Origin: Candidatus Wildermuthbacteria bacterium
Lineage (GTDB): Bacteria; Patescibacteriota; Minisyncoccia; Minisyncoccales; UBA10102
Assembly: GCA_016177245.1 (NCBI GenBank)
Contig: JACOVR010000046.1
Span: forward strand, 1-25,488
DNA: 25,488 bases
Direction: 5' to 3'
This document shows, piece by piece, positions 7,541 to 14,461 of the stretch. Position 1 is the first letter of the stretch. Each line of letters opens with the position of its first letter. The notes under the pieces are model-generated. The model ran no database searches, was not told the DNA's origin, and saw only the letters and a program-made list of their open reading frames with translations. Both the position numbers and the translations under genes were made by a program.

Positions 7541-7570
7541 TTGCAGTCATGGCTGCCCGCGGTGTAATAT
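7541..7570 (+). promoter_or_regulatory. Promoter of the envelope operon, leaderless
   Basis: TTGCAG at 7541-7546, an 18-base spacer, then TAATAT at 7565-7570, six bases before the ATG at 7577. No Shine-Dalgarno at a usable distance was seen. Confidence 0.5.
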
Positions 7571-7576
7571 AAAGGT

Positions 7577-7837
7577 ATGAATAAAAATATCATCATCGGA
7601 GCTGTTGCGCTTTTGATTATTATCGCAGCCGCGTATTATTTCTTTGTGCTGCAAAAATCAGCGCCCCAAGTTACTCCTCTAGAGAAAGAACAGGGGTTGG
7701 GGAGCGAGCTATACAAGAGAACAGGGAATCCGGGAGGGGTCGTTCCGGAGACCAATCCGTTTCAAAACGTACAAGCAAACCCTCTTGAAGGAACCAATCC
7801 TTTTGAGGGAGGGTATAAGAACCCCTTCGGGGAATGA
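7577..7837 (+). CDS. Small membrane-anchored protein with NPF repeats
   Basis: An 86-residue protein with one N-terminal membrane helix (residues about 5-25, IIIGAVALLIIIAAAYYFFV) and a polar C-terminal tail. The tail repeats an Asn-Pro-Phe-type motif four times: TNPFQN, ANPLEG, TNPFEG and KNPFGE, each ending in an acidic or glycine-rich linker. I recall similar short NPF-tailed proteins in Parcubacteria but know no function. NPF repeats could be a docking tail for a partner on the cell surface. It heads a run of envelope genes and is separated from the next start by 10 bases containing an AT-rich repeat. Confidence 0.68.
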   Translation: MNKNIIIGAVALLIIIAAAYYFFVLQKSAPQVTPLEKEQGLGSELYKRTGNPGGVVPETNPFQNVQANPLEGTNPFEGGYKNPFGE

Positions 7838-7839
7838 TC

Positions 7840-7862
7840 AATTTTCAATGACCAATTTTCAA
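7840..7862. repeat. AATTTTCAA twice, 14 bp apart, forming the next gene's start
   Basis: AATTTTCAA at 7840-7848 and 7854-7862, following a 7-base period. It is the inverse-orientation counterpart of the element at 8-30. The ATG of the Cys-rich gene (7848-7850) lies between the two copies, so the repeat supplies the first codons. Confidence 0.5.
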
Positions 7863-9665
7863 AAATATCTTTCTCCTATTTTTATTATTGCTGCCGGGGT
7901 GATTATTGCCGGAGCAGCGTTCGCGTTAAGCAAAGACGATATTGCGTATCCCGTCGCCGAGCTGGGAAACTGCCAGAACGAGCAAGCATGCCGTTCGTAT
8001 TGTGATAATTCTGAAAATATTACCCGGTGCCTTGCTTTTGCAGAGAAGCATAATTTGCTTTCCGAGAGTGAAATTGAAAAGGCAAAGAAATTTCAAGGTA
8101 TTGGGGGAGTAGGGCCGGGAGGATGCAGAGATGAGAAGGCATGCGAGAACTATTGCCAGAATATTACGAACATTGAGGAGTGCTTGGCATTTGCAGAGCA
8201 GCATGGATTCATGGAGGAAAGCGAGCTGCGAGAAGCAAGAAAGGTTGCGCAGGCGTTGCGGCAAGGAGCTAAGCTTCCGGGAGGATGCACGAGCAAAAAC
8301 GCATGCGAGGAGTACTGTTCCGACTCTTCAAACATGAAAGAGTGCGTTGAGTTTGCCGAGCAGGCAGGGTTCATGAGCCCCGAAGAGTTGAAAGAGGCAA
8401 AACAGGTGCTCAAAGCCCTGGACGCGGGAGTTAAGTTCCCTGGCAACTGCAAAGGAAAGAACGAATGCGATGCGTACTGCCAAAACCCCAATAATATGGA
8501 AGAGTGCGTGAACTTTGGCATTGCGGCAGGATTTATTCCTCCAGAGGAAGTGGAGCAAGTTCGAAAGATGATCCCTCTTATGAGGTCTGGGATTATGCCC
8601 GGGGAATGCAAGAAAGGGAGAGAGGAATGCGAGGCCTACTGCGGCCGGGAAGAGAATATTGAAGAATGTACCACGTTTTTTACCGAGGCAGGGTTCATGA
8701 CCCCAGAAGATGCAGAGATGTTCCGCAAGACCGGTGGCAAGGGACCAGGGGGCTGTAAGGGAAGGGAAGAATGCGAGACATTCTGCAATAATCCAGAGAA
8801 TCAAGAAGCATGCTTTCAGTTTGGGAAAGAGCACGGCCTTATTCCCCAAGAAGATCTTCGCAACATTGAGGAAGGAACTCGGCAGATGAAGAAAGGCATA
8901 GCAATGGCTCCTCCTGAAGTCGCAGAATGTTTGAAGCAAAGAATAGGCGCAGAGGTTTTGCAGAAGATTGAAGCCGGAACGTTTATGCCAAATCCCCAGT
9001 TGGGAGAGGCCATGCGAGAATGTTTTGAGATGCAGCAGCAGATCATGGAGAATACAATGCGAGAATGTCTTTCTAAGTCTTGCGAGGAGTTCTTTACGTG
9101 CCTTGATTCCATTAAGCAGTCGGGCCCTGCGGGTGGCGGAGAAGGGGTAGAAGGGGAAAGGCCGGAAGGAGAAGGACGGGGAGGGTTTTCCGCTATCCAG
9201 CAGGAGATTGAAGTAAAGATTGGGTCTTGCGTCCAGCAGTTCCAGCCCCAGGAGGGTCAGCAATTTCCAGGCGGCAGTGAGTTTCCAGGGGGTTTCCCGG
9301 GAGAGTTCGGTCCTTCCCATGAGTTTGGGGAAGGTTCTCTTCCTCCCGAGTTTGAAGGAAAAAGCCCTGAGGAAATAGAGCAGATATTCCGAGAGCAAGA
9401 AGGGCAGAGGGTGCGCCAGCAATTCCAGCAGGAGTTTGAGCGCCAATTCCAAGAACAGCAGAATACGCCGCCCTTTCAGCAAGAGCAGATTGAGCGCCAA
9501 ATCCAGCAACAGCAGTTAGAGCAGCAGATTCAGGAGCAACAGCAGCAATTACAGCAGCAGCTGCAGTTACTGGAACAGCAGACCGCTCCTACTCCGCCTC
9601 CCCCAGAGGGCGGATCAATTCTCGACGCAGCAAAAAATCTTCTCAAGCGTTTCTTTGGGAGATAA
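7848..9665 (+). CDS. Cys-rich tandem-repeat surface protein with Gln-rich tail
   Basis: A 605-residue exported protein. An N-terminal hydrophobic helix (residues about 8-27, ending AGAAFA) acts as signal or anchor. Six repeats of about 50-58 residues follow to residue about 350, each with the pattern C-x(4-6)-C-x3-C-x(8-9)-C within a PGGC...CxxYC...N(I/M)EEC...FAE..GF...EE(L/V) unit, giving 24 cysteines suited to disulfides. A further helical Cys region contains AECLKQRIG, RECFEM, RECLSKSCEEFFTCL. Then come a Gly/Glu/Pro/Phe-rich linker, a long Gln-rich coiled segment (about 520-585) and a terminal amphipathic stretch AAKNLLKRFFGR. ATG 7848 was preferred over an upstream start in the previous gene because it directly precedes the signal sequence. 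Function unknown; an extracellular fibre or binding protein is plausible. Confidence 0.8.
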   Translation: MTNFQKYLSPIFIIAAGVIIAGAAFALSKDDIAYPVAELGNCQNEQACRSYCDNSENITRCLAFAEKHNLLSESEIEKAKKFQGIGGVGPGGCRDEKACENYCQNITNIEECLAFAEQHGFMEESELREARKVAQALRQGAKLPGGCTSKNACEEYCSDSSNMKECVEFAEQAGFMSPEELKEAKQVLKALDAGVKFPGNCKGKNECDAYCQNPNNMEECVNFGIAAGFIPPEEVEQVRKMIPLMRSGIMPGECKKGREECEAYCGREENIEECTTFFTEAGFMTPEDAEMFRKTGGKGPGGCKGREECETFCNNPENQEACFQFGKEHGLIPQEDLRNIEEGTRQMKKGIAMAPPEVAECLKQRIGAEVLQKIEAGTFMPNPQLGEAMRECFEMQQQIMENTMRECLSKSCEEFFTCLDSIKQSGPAGGGEGVEGERPEGEGRGGFSAIQQEIEVKIGSCVQQFQPQEGQQFPGGSEFPGGFPGEFGPSHEFGEGSLPPEFEGKSPEEIEQIFREQEGQRVRQQFQQEFERQFQEQQNTPPFQQEQIERQIQQQQLEQQIQEQQQQLQQQLQLLEQQTAPTPPPPEGGSILDAAKNLLKRFFGR

Positions 9666-9666
9666 A

Positions 9667-10590
9667 ATGTTTCATCTTTTTACATTAGTATCGTTCATAG
9701 CCCTGTATACGAGCGCGTTTAGTTTCGGGGCGCTTGCGTTTCAGTTTATCGAACGGTTGTTTCCAGATCCCTTGAGTTATGGCTATGGAGGAGCGTTTGG
9801 CGCTGGGCGAACTGCAATCGCCGGCTTGATTGTTGCCTTTCCCTTGTATCTGTTTTTAATGCGTTTGGTATGGAAGGAAACCAGGGGTAATGCAAGGAAT
9901 CTGGATTCCGGGGTCCGCAAGTGGTTTACGTACATTACCCTTGTGGTGGTAGCCGGCATTATGCTTGGAGATCTGATCGCAGTGGTTTCCAACGTGCTTG
10001 GAGGAGAGCTGGCAGTGAGATTTTTCCTGAAGGCATTCACCATTTTTGCGATTGCAGGTTCCATATTCGGTTATCATCTCTACGATTTGAAACGAAAGCA
10101 GGAAGATGCGCTTCCCTCTGGAGCGAAAGCGTTTGCCGGCGTTGTCATCCTTTTGGTTGTTGCGTTTATCGCATACGGCATATTCATCACTGGAACTCCG
10201 GGCCAGCAGAGAGCCGCGCAGTTTGACCAGAGACGGATTTCCGACCTCCAGCAGATTTCTTACGCCATTGATGCGTATTGGGAAAGGGAAAATCAATTGC
10301 CCGCGTCTTTCGACGACCTCGGGAAGGGGAAGGTTCCTTACGCGTACGTCCAGTCGGTAAAAGATCCGCGCACGCAAGAACCCTATGAATACCGCCTCCT
10401 TGGAGAAAAAACATATGAATTGTGCGCGGATTTCGAAACCGATTCGAAACAAGTTCAGGCCCGCGCAAAGATTCCTGTTCCCTTCAGTGAAGAGACATGG
10501 GAACATGGGATAGGAAGGGCATGCTTTGAGAGAGAAGTACGGGGATTAAGGGAATTATTAAGGAAAGATGCCGTGCCATCCTTACCGTGA
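9667..10590 (+). CDS. Polytopic membrane protein (DUF5671-like) with pseudopilin-like C-terminus
   Basis: A 307-residue protein with five predicted membrane helices, about residues 3-30, 48-67, 85-108, 117-140 and 153-175, followed by an extracytoplasmic domain. The first four helices and the linker FPDPLSYGYGG resemble DUF5671-type proteins. After the last helix, RRISDLQQISYAIDAYWEREN, QLPASFDDL, DPRTQEPYEYRLL and YELCADFET resemble the globular part of type II secretion or type IV pilus pseudopilins. Cys in ELCADF and GRACFE could pair. A fused membrane platform plus pilin-like head is unusual. It starts one base after the previous stop; ATG 9667 was preferred over an in-frame TTG at 9655. 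Confidence 0.72.
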   Translation: MFHLFTLVSFIALYTSAFSFGALAFQFIERLFPDPLSYGYGGAFGAGRTAIAGLIVAFPLYLFLMRLVWKETRGNARNLDSGVRKWFTYITLVVVAGIMLGDLIAVVSNVLGGELAVRFFLKAFTIFAIAGSIFGYHLYDLKRKQEDALPSGAKAFAGVVILLVVAFIAYGIFITGTPGQQRAAQFDQRRISDLQQISYAIDAYWERENQLPASFDDLGKGKVPYAYVQSVKDPRTQEPYEYRLLGEKTYELCADFETDSKQVQARAKIPVPFSEETWEHGIGRACFEREVRGLRELLRKDAVPSLP

Positions 10591-10760
10591 AGGACTACTC
10601 TTCAAAACAAACGCATCATGGAAGAACAGCATTTCGCACCTCCCGTGCTTTTATTGGAAAGATAGTAAGGCGCGTCCCTTTGCACATCAATAGGGCGTGG
10701 GGATTGGCAAAAAGATTCCCTAGGCATTTTACGAGGTACTTTAAAGGAAAGAAGCGATAA
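10587..10760 (+). CDS. Small strongly basic protein (57 aa)
   Basis: A short frame beginning GTG at 10587 and sharing GTGA with the stop of the preceding membrane-protein gene, ending TAA at 10758-10760. It translates to 57 residues starting MKDYSSKQTHHGRTAFRTSR and ending RYFKGKKR. It has about 18 Lys/Arg plus several His and only one acidic residue. The centre, IGKIVRRVPLHINRAWGLAKRF, could form an amphipathic basic helix. It fills the only longer gap in this operon, and the four-base overlap mimics the coupling used by its neighbours. It could be a nucleic-acid-binding or membrane-active peptide, or chance; no family recognised. Confidence 0.5.
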   Translation: MKDYSSKQTHHGRTAFRTSRAFIGKIVRRVPLHINRAWGLAKRFPRHFTRYFKGKKR

Positions 10761-10772
10761 TAAGCATAATTG

Positions 10773-10778
10773 TATAAC
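10773..10778 (+). promoter_or_regulatory. Possible -10 for the Kazal-domain gene
   Basis: TATAAC four bases before ATG 10783. No clear -35. The close spacing suggests a leaderless start, but the match is weaker than at the other leading genes. Confidence 0.3.
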
Positions 10779-10782
10779 GCCC

Positions 10783-12363
10783 ATGCAAAAGTATTTTCTT
10801 TTATTCTTGTTCGGTGGTCTTCTCGCTGCGGGAGTCGCGTATGCGGACCATGGGGAAGAGGCCGAACTTGAGGCGGTAGAGCTCGCAGAATCAGTCAGCT
10901 TGGCAGATTTGGGAATTCAGGACCCAGGCACTTTGCCTACTTCCCCCTTCTATTTCTTCAAGGAATGGGGTAGAGGGCTTCAGAGTTTCTTTACATTTAA
11001 CTCTGTGAAAAAGGCAGAATTGGAAGCAAAGTTTTCCAATGAAAAAGCAGCCGAGTTACAGGCGGTGCAAAAGCAGCGTCCAGATGACGAGCAGGGTATT
11101 GCCAGAGCACTTTCTAACTACCAGAAATCCCAAGAGCGATTGGCGACCCGTTTGGAAAAAGTCCAAGACAACTCAGAGAATCCCAATGTTGAGCGTTTGA
11201 TAGAAGAGATTGCGAGAAAGAGCGTTCTCCATGAAAAACTCTTGCAAGAGGTGCAGGCCAAGCATGAAGATAAGGCAACGGTAAGGGAATTTGCCCGCGA
11301 GGCCGGCTTGAAGATAGCTGATGTGGTAAGGAATGCTGCCAGCAAAGATAACCCCGAGGACTTTGCAGAGAGGATGAGAAGTTCCCTTGCAGAAAGCAGG
11401 GGCGGGGAGTTAAAAGACCTCCGGGCCGTTGAGATTCTAGACCGTATTGGAGAGAGCGTGCCAGAAGAGGTGCGCTTCAGGTTAGACATTGTTCGCGAGG
11501 GATTTAAAGAGCGGGCTGAGCTGAAGGTTGAGGAACTCGCGAAGGAAGATCGCCTTGAGGCCTTGCTCCAGTTAGTTCCTGGCGACCAAGGGAGAAGGGC
11601 TGTGGTATTAGAGGAATTGCGCATGAAGGTTTCAGACCAGGCAGCCAACGCTCTCGGCCGAGCAAAGGATGCTCTTGAGGGAAAGTTGTCTGGAGTTGAG
11701 GACCGGAAAGAAAAAGCGGCAGAGCAGATACGCAGGGCAGGGGATATTGTTGAAAAGGCAAAGGCGGTGGCAAGGGAGAAAGGCGAGGTGCGCCAGGCAG
11801 TGACAGACTTACTTGCGCAGGCAGAGCGTCATTTGACTGCTGCAAAGCAGGCCTTTGAAAATGCGGATTTTGGGGAGGTGTTCGGTCAAGCCAGTGCAGC
11901 TGAGGTTACGGCTAGAAACGCGTTGCGCGCCATTGAAGGCGGAGAGGATTCTTCCACGATTCTTGAACGCGTACAGACAAAAGTTCAAGACCGAGTGCGG
12001 CTTCTAGAGCCCGAGCAAAAGTTGGACCTTGACCAAAATACAGGTGAGCCCGCGAGAGATGTGTTTTGTACCCAAGAATACAGGCCCGTGTGCGGAGTTG
12101 ACGGCAAGACACACTCCAACCGCTGTGTTGCAGAACGGCAAAACAGAGTAAAAGTAGCGTATGAGGGTGAGTGCAATAGCAGTACCGGACCTACACCAGA
12201 AGAGATCAAGCGGATTGAGGCAAAAGAAACGCTTGAACTGCAAAATCAACCAAGAAGCCAAGAGAAGGATTCACGCCAGCAACTTTTAGAGCAGCAACTC
12301 AAAGAACAAATGCAGCAGCTCAATCAACTCCAGCAGCAGCTTCGGGAAAAGAACGCCGAATAA
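10783..12363 (+). CDS. Secreted helical protein (DUF5667-like) with Kazal-type inhibitor domain
   Basis: A 526-residue exported protein with a cleavable signal peptide (cleavage likely after VAYA, about residue 21). LPTSPFYFFKEWGRGLQSFFTF (about 51-72) followed by KAELEAKFSNEKAAEL matches the DUF5667 pattern. Residues 80-420 are long charged helices, probably coiled coil. Residues 429-464 form a four-cysteine Kazal domain: C429, PVCG with C437, VDGKTHSNRC with C448, and GEC with C464, the bacterial form lacking two of the six classical cysteines. The C-terminal tail is Gln-rich (LLEQQLKEQMQQLNQLQQQL), like the tail of the Cys-rich protein upstream. Kazal domains inhibit serine proteases, so it may protect the cell surface from host or community proteases. 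Confidence 0.8.
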   Translation: MQKYFLLFLFGGLLAAGVAYADHGEEAELEAVELAESVSLADLGIQDPGTLPTSPFYFFKEWGRGLQSFFTFNSVKKAELEAKFSNEKAAELQAVQKQRPDDEQGIARALSNYQKSQERLATRLEKVQDNSENPNVERLIEEIARKSVLHEKLLQEVQAKHEDKATVREFAREAGLKIADVVRNAASKDNPEDFAERMRSSLAESRGGELKDLRAVEILDRIGESVPEEVRFRLDIVREGFKERAELKVEELAKEDRLEALLQLVPGDQGRRAVVLEELRMKVSDQAANALGRAKDALEGKLSGVEDRKEKAAEQIRRAGDIVEKAKAVAREKGEVRQAVTDLLAQAERHLTAAKQAFENADFGEVFGQASAAEVTARNALRAIEGGEDSSTILERVQTKVQDRVRLLEPEQKLDLDQNTGEPARDVFCTQEYRPVCGVDGKTHSNRCVAERQNRVKVAYEGECNSSTGPTPEEIKRIEAKETLELQNQPRSQEKDSRQQLLEQQLKEQMQQLNQLQQQLREKNAE

Positions 12364-12983
12364 TGCTGCTCGCAGAAAGAAAGAAGCGGGCAGCCAGGAT
12401 TATTAAGAAACTCAAGGAACTTTTCCCTCGGGCAGGGATTGTTTTGAGGTACGGAAGCAATTGGGAGCTTTTGGTCGCCGTTATCCTTTCTGCGCAATGT
12501 ACAGACAAGAAGGTGAACGAGGTGACCGCGCGGCTCTTCAAAAAGTATAGAACCCTTGGCGACTACGTGAAAGCTGCTCCGAGAGAGTTTGAGAAAGACA
12601 TCCATTCTTGCGGGTTTTTTCGCAACAAAACACGAAATATTCTTGCTATAGCAAGAATATTACAACAGCGATTCGGCGGGAAAGTTCCTCGAACTATGGA
12701 AGAATTATTGACTCTTCCTGGCGTTGCTAGAAAGACCGCAAATGTTGTACTAGGGAATGCGTATGGCGTGGTAGAGGGGATTGCGGTAGATACCCATGTG
12801 CGTCGGATTTCGCAAAAACTCGGCTTAACCAGTCATTCAGACCCCGTGAAGATTGAGCAGGACTTGATGAAGCTTATTCCCAAAAAGGACTGGTTTTTCT
12901 TTACCTATGGTATGATTGAGTACGGCAGAACATATTGTTCAGCTCGCAACCATGATTGCGCAAAACATCCCTCTCTCATCTAA
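12363..12983 (+). CDS. nth: Endonuclease III (HhH-GPD DNA glycosylase/AP lyase)
   Basis: Base-excision repair enzyme for oxidised pyrimidines, 206 residues. The helix-hairpin-helix LPGVARKTANVVLGNAYG holds catalytic lysine K124, and GIAVDTHVRR holds catalytic D143; LLVAVILSAQCTDKKVNEV is the usual N-terminal block. The C-terminal iron-sulfur loop is incomplete: only C192 and C199 (spacing C-x6-C) are present before the protein ends in KHPSLI, so a canonical 4Fe-4S cluster cannot form. Activity may persist, as cluster-less relatives exist. Start shares a base with the upstream TAA (TAATG), and the 3' end overlaps the next gene by 32 bases. Codons 92-100 form a perfect 26-base palindrome. Confidence 0.92.
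   Translation: MLLAERKKRAARIIKKLKELFPRAGIVLRYGSNWELLVAVILSAQCTDKKVNEVTARLFKKYRTLGDYVKAAPREFEKDIHSCGFFRNKTRNILAIARILQQRFGGKVPRTMEELLTLPGVARKTANVVLGNAYGVVEGIAVDTHVRRISQKLGLTSHSDPVKIEQDLMKLIPKKDWFFFTYGMIEYGRTYCSARNHDCAKHPSLI
12636..12661. repeat. Perfect 26-bp palindrome inside nth
   Basis: Each arm reads AATATTCTTGCTA and the second is its exact reverse complement, with no loop; centre between 12648 and 12649. It encodes residues 92-100 (NILAIARIL) without disturbing the family alignment. Its 12-base core TTGCTATAGCAA recurs in the palindrome at 15264-15279. Confidence 0.85.
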
Positions 12984-13293
12984 AAAATGCGCGCCGTGTG
13001 AAGGGGGCGTTCAGCCCTTCGGCGCGGCGCAAATCAATGATTACCTTGCTCAACTGAAAACAGAGTGGGAGGTTGTCGCGCTGCGCGCGATAAAAAAGCA
13101 GTTTAAGTTTAAAAATTTCAGAGAGGCGATTGCCTTTGTAAATAAAGTTGCAGATATCGCAGAGTCGGAAGGCCACCATCCAGACATTACAATCAATTAC
13201 AATCGAGTTGCCGTTGAGTTAACCACGCATTCCATCGGCGGCCTCTCCGAAAACGACTTCATCCTCGCCAGCAAGATTGAGTTGTTGGTATAA
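12952..13293 (+). CDS. Pterin-4a-carbinolamine dehydratase (DCoH-like)
   Basis: Dehydrates 4a-hydroxytetrahydropterins; 113 residues from ATG 12952. The N-terminal KKCAPCEGGVQPF is the family's opening motif, and SEGHHPDITINYNRVAVELTTHSIGGLSENDF contains the active-site His-His-Pro motif and the C-terminal helix. The start at 12952 lies 32 bases inside nth; a longer in-frame version from 12916 would lie even deeper and adds no family sequence. No aromatic amino-acid hydroxylase lies in the window, so its pterin partner is unknown. Family membership is clear; many bacterial members have other or unknown roles. Confidence 0.9.
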   Translation: MIAQNIPLSSKKCAPCEGGVQPFGAAQINDYLAQLKTEWEVVALRAIKKQFKFKNFREAIAFVNKVADIAESEGHHPDITINYNRVAVELTTHSIGGLSENDFILASKIELLV

Positions 13294-13294
13294 T
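13286..13294 (+). promoter_or_regulatory. Consensus extended -10 of DUF763/RNA-repair operon, leaderless
   Basis: TGG then TATAAT (13289-13294), a perfect extended -10, six bases before ATG 13301. The TAA stop of the preceding gene is embedded in the hexamer. No clear -35. Confidence 0.6.
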
Positions 13295-13300
13295 AAAACT

Positions 13301-14461
13301 ATGTATCGAGGCATAGCTACTTTTACTTTGGACTATGGGAAGTGTCCGAAATGGCTTTTTGAGCGCATGGTTCGGTTGGGGCGGGAAATGACAAGGGTTC
13401 TGGTCGAAGAATACGGGCCTGACGAATATATAAAACGCATCGCGGATCCCGTATGGTTTCAATCGTTGGGAACGGTGCTGGCTTTTGACTGGAATGCTTC
13501 CGGCCTTACCACCATTCTTACCGCAGCTCTCAAAGAGGGGATACGAGGGCAAGAAAAAGACCTCGGCGTTTTCATTTGCGGCGGCAAAGGAAAAACATCA
13601 AGAAAAGTTCCAGACGAAATCCAATCTTGGGGAGGTAAGCTCCGCTTACCTCCGTCGCGGGTTGAAAATCTTGAATACAATTCGCGCATGGCAGCCAAAG
13701 TGGACTCGGCCCTGATCCAAGACGGCTACCAGATTTATCACCATAGTTTCTTTTTCTCGCGTGGCGGTGCGTGGACTGTTGTTCAGCAGGGTATGAACAT
13801 TCAGAGCCAGTCGGCAAGGAGATACCACTGGCATTCAGAGAAAGCGCAGGATTTAATTGAAGAACCCCACACCGGCATTGCCTCGCAGGCGTTCCAGAAA
13901 AACGTGTTGAATCTCACTGCCAAACAAAGCGCAGAAAACCGAACCATTTCAACCGAACTTGCGCAGTCAGGATACGAAACGCTTCTCAAAGACATTCAGC
14001 TTTTGAGAAAGCATTTTACTCCCGTATCAAGCGTTGCAGCATTTAAGCGCGGCGAGGATGAGCTTCGATTCATGCATTTGAAAGGAGTGGAGTTCAAGCA
14101 CCACCCCGTTGAACGGGAGAATTTTTCAAAGAGTAAGTATTTGGAAAAAATCCTCGCAAGAGTTGCGTTTGAAAGGCCGGAAACATACGAAAAACTTCTT
14201 TCTCTCGAGGGAGTGGGGCCAAAAACCATACGCGCCCTGGCATTGGTTGCAGAAATTATCTATGGAGCAGATACCTCCCATGAAGATCCTGCTCGTTTCA
14301 GTTTTGCCCACGGCGGAAAAGACGCAACGCCCTATCCCGTAGACAAGGAAACCTATGATCAAACCATTACCATACTCGAAAGGGCCTTACACAGAACCCG
14401 CATTCCACCCAAAGAAAAGGATCAGGCATTTGGCAGATTGCACCACCATGGAGACCTTTGA
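13301..14461 (+). CDS. DUF763 family protein
   Basis: A 386-residue member of DUF763, a family widespread in archaea with unknown biochemistry. Recognisable blocks: GIATFTLDYGKCPKWLFERM at the start, FICGGKGKTSRKVPDEI, RMAAKVDSALIQDGYQIYHHSFF, AWTVVQQGMN followed by ARRYHWHS, and a helix-hairpin-helix-like LLSLEGVGPKTIRALALVAEIIYG near 300-320, then FAHGGKDATPYPVD. The conserved Asp, Gln and His residues suggest a nuclease or other nucleic-acid enzyme, but this is inference. It overlaps archease by 14 bases, placing it with RtcB-type RNA repair. A perfect 10-base inverted repeat at 13631-13653 lies inside, encoding GGKLRLPPS, which may be a small insertion. Confidence 0.88.
   Translation: MYRGIATFTLDYGKCPKWLFERMVRLGREMTRVLVEEYGPDEYIKRIADPVWFQSLGTVLAFDWNASGLTTILTAALKEGIRGQEKDLGVFICGGKGKTSRKVPDEIQSWGGKLRLPPSRVENLEYNSRMAAKVDSALIQDGYQIYHHSFFFSRGGAWTVVQQGMNIQSQSARRYHWHSEKAQDLIEEPHTGIASQAFQKNVLNLTAKQSAENRTISTELAQSGYETLLKDIQLLRKHFTPVSSVAAFKRGEDELRFMHLKGVEFKHHPVERENFSKSKYLEKILARVAFERPETYEKLLSLEGVGPKTIRALALVAEIIYGADTSHEDPARFSFAHGGKDATPYPVDKETYDQTITILERALHRTRIPPKEKDQAFGRLHHHGDL
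13631..13653. repeat. 10-bp inverted repeat inside DUF763 gene
   Basis: GGAGGTAAGC (13631-13640), a three-base loop TCC, and GCTTACCTCC (13644-13653), a perfect inverted repeat. It would make a strong RNA hairpin and encodes WGGKLRLPPS at a point between two conserved DUF763 blocks. Confidence 0.8.

Noticed and set aside
7432..7576. Terminator or small RNA between the PGI/PMI gene and the envelope operon
   Set aside because: No stable stem with a T run was found; the gap holds only the promoter of the 7577 gene.
8328..9509. Long minus-strand open frame (393 codons) opposite the Cys-rich gene
   Set aside because: The plus-strand frame has a signal peptide and clear repeated domains; the opposite frame is a mirror of its biased codons (Leu/Phe-rich from Glu/Lys/Gln codons).
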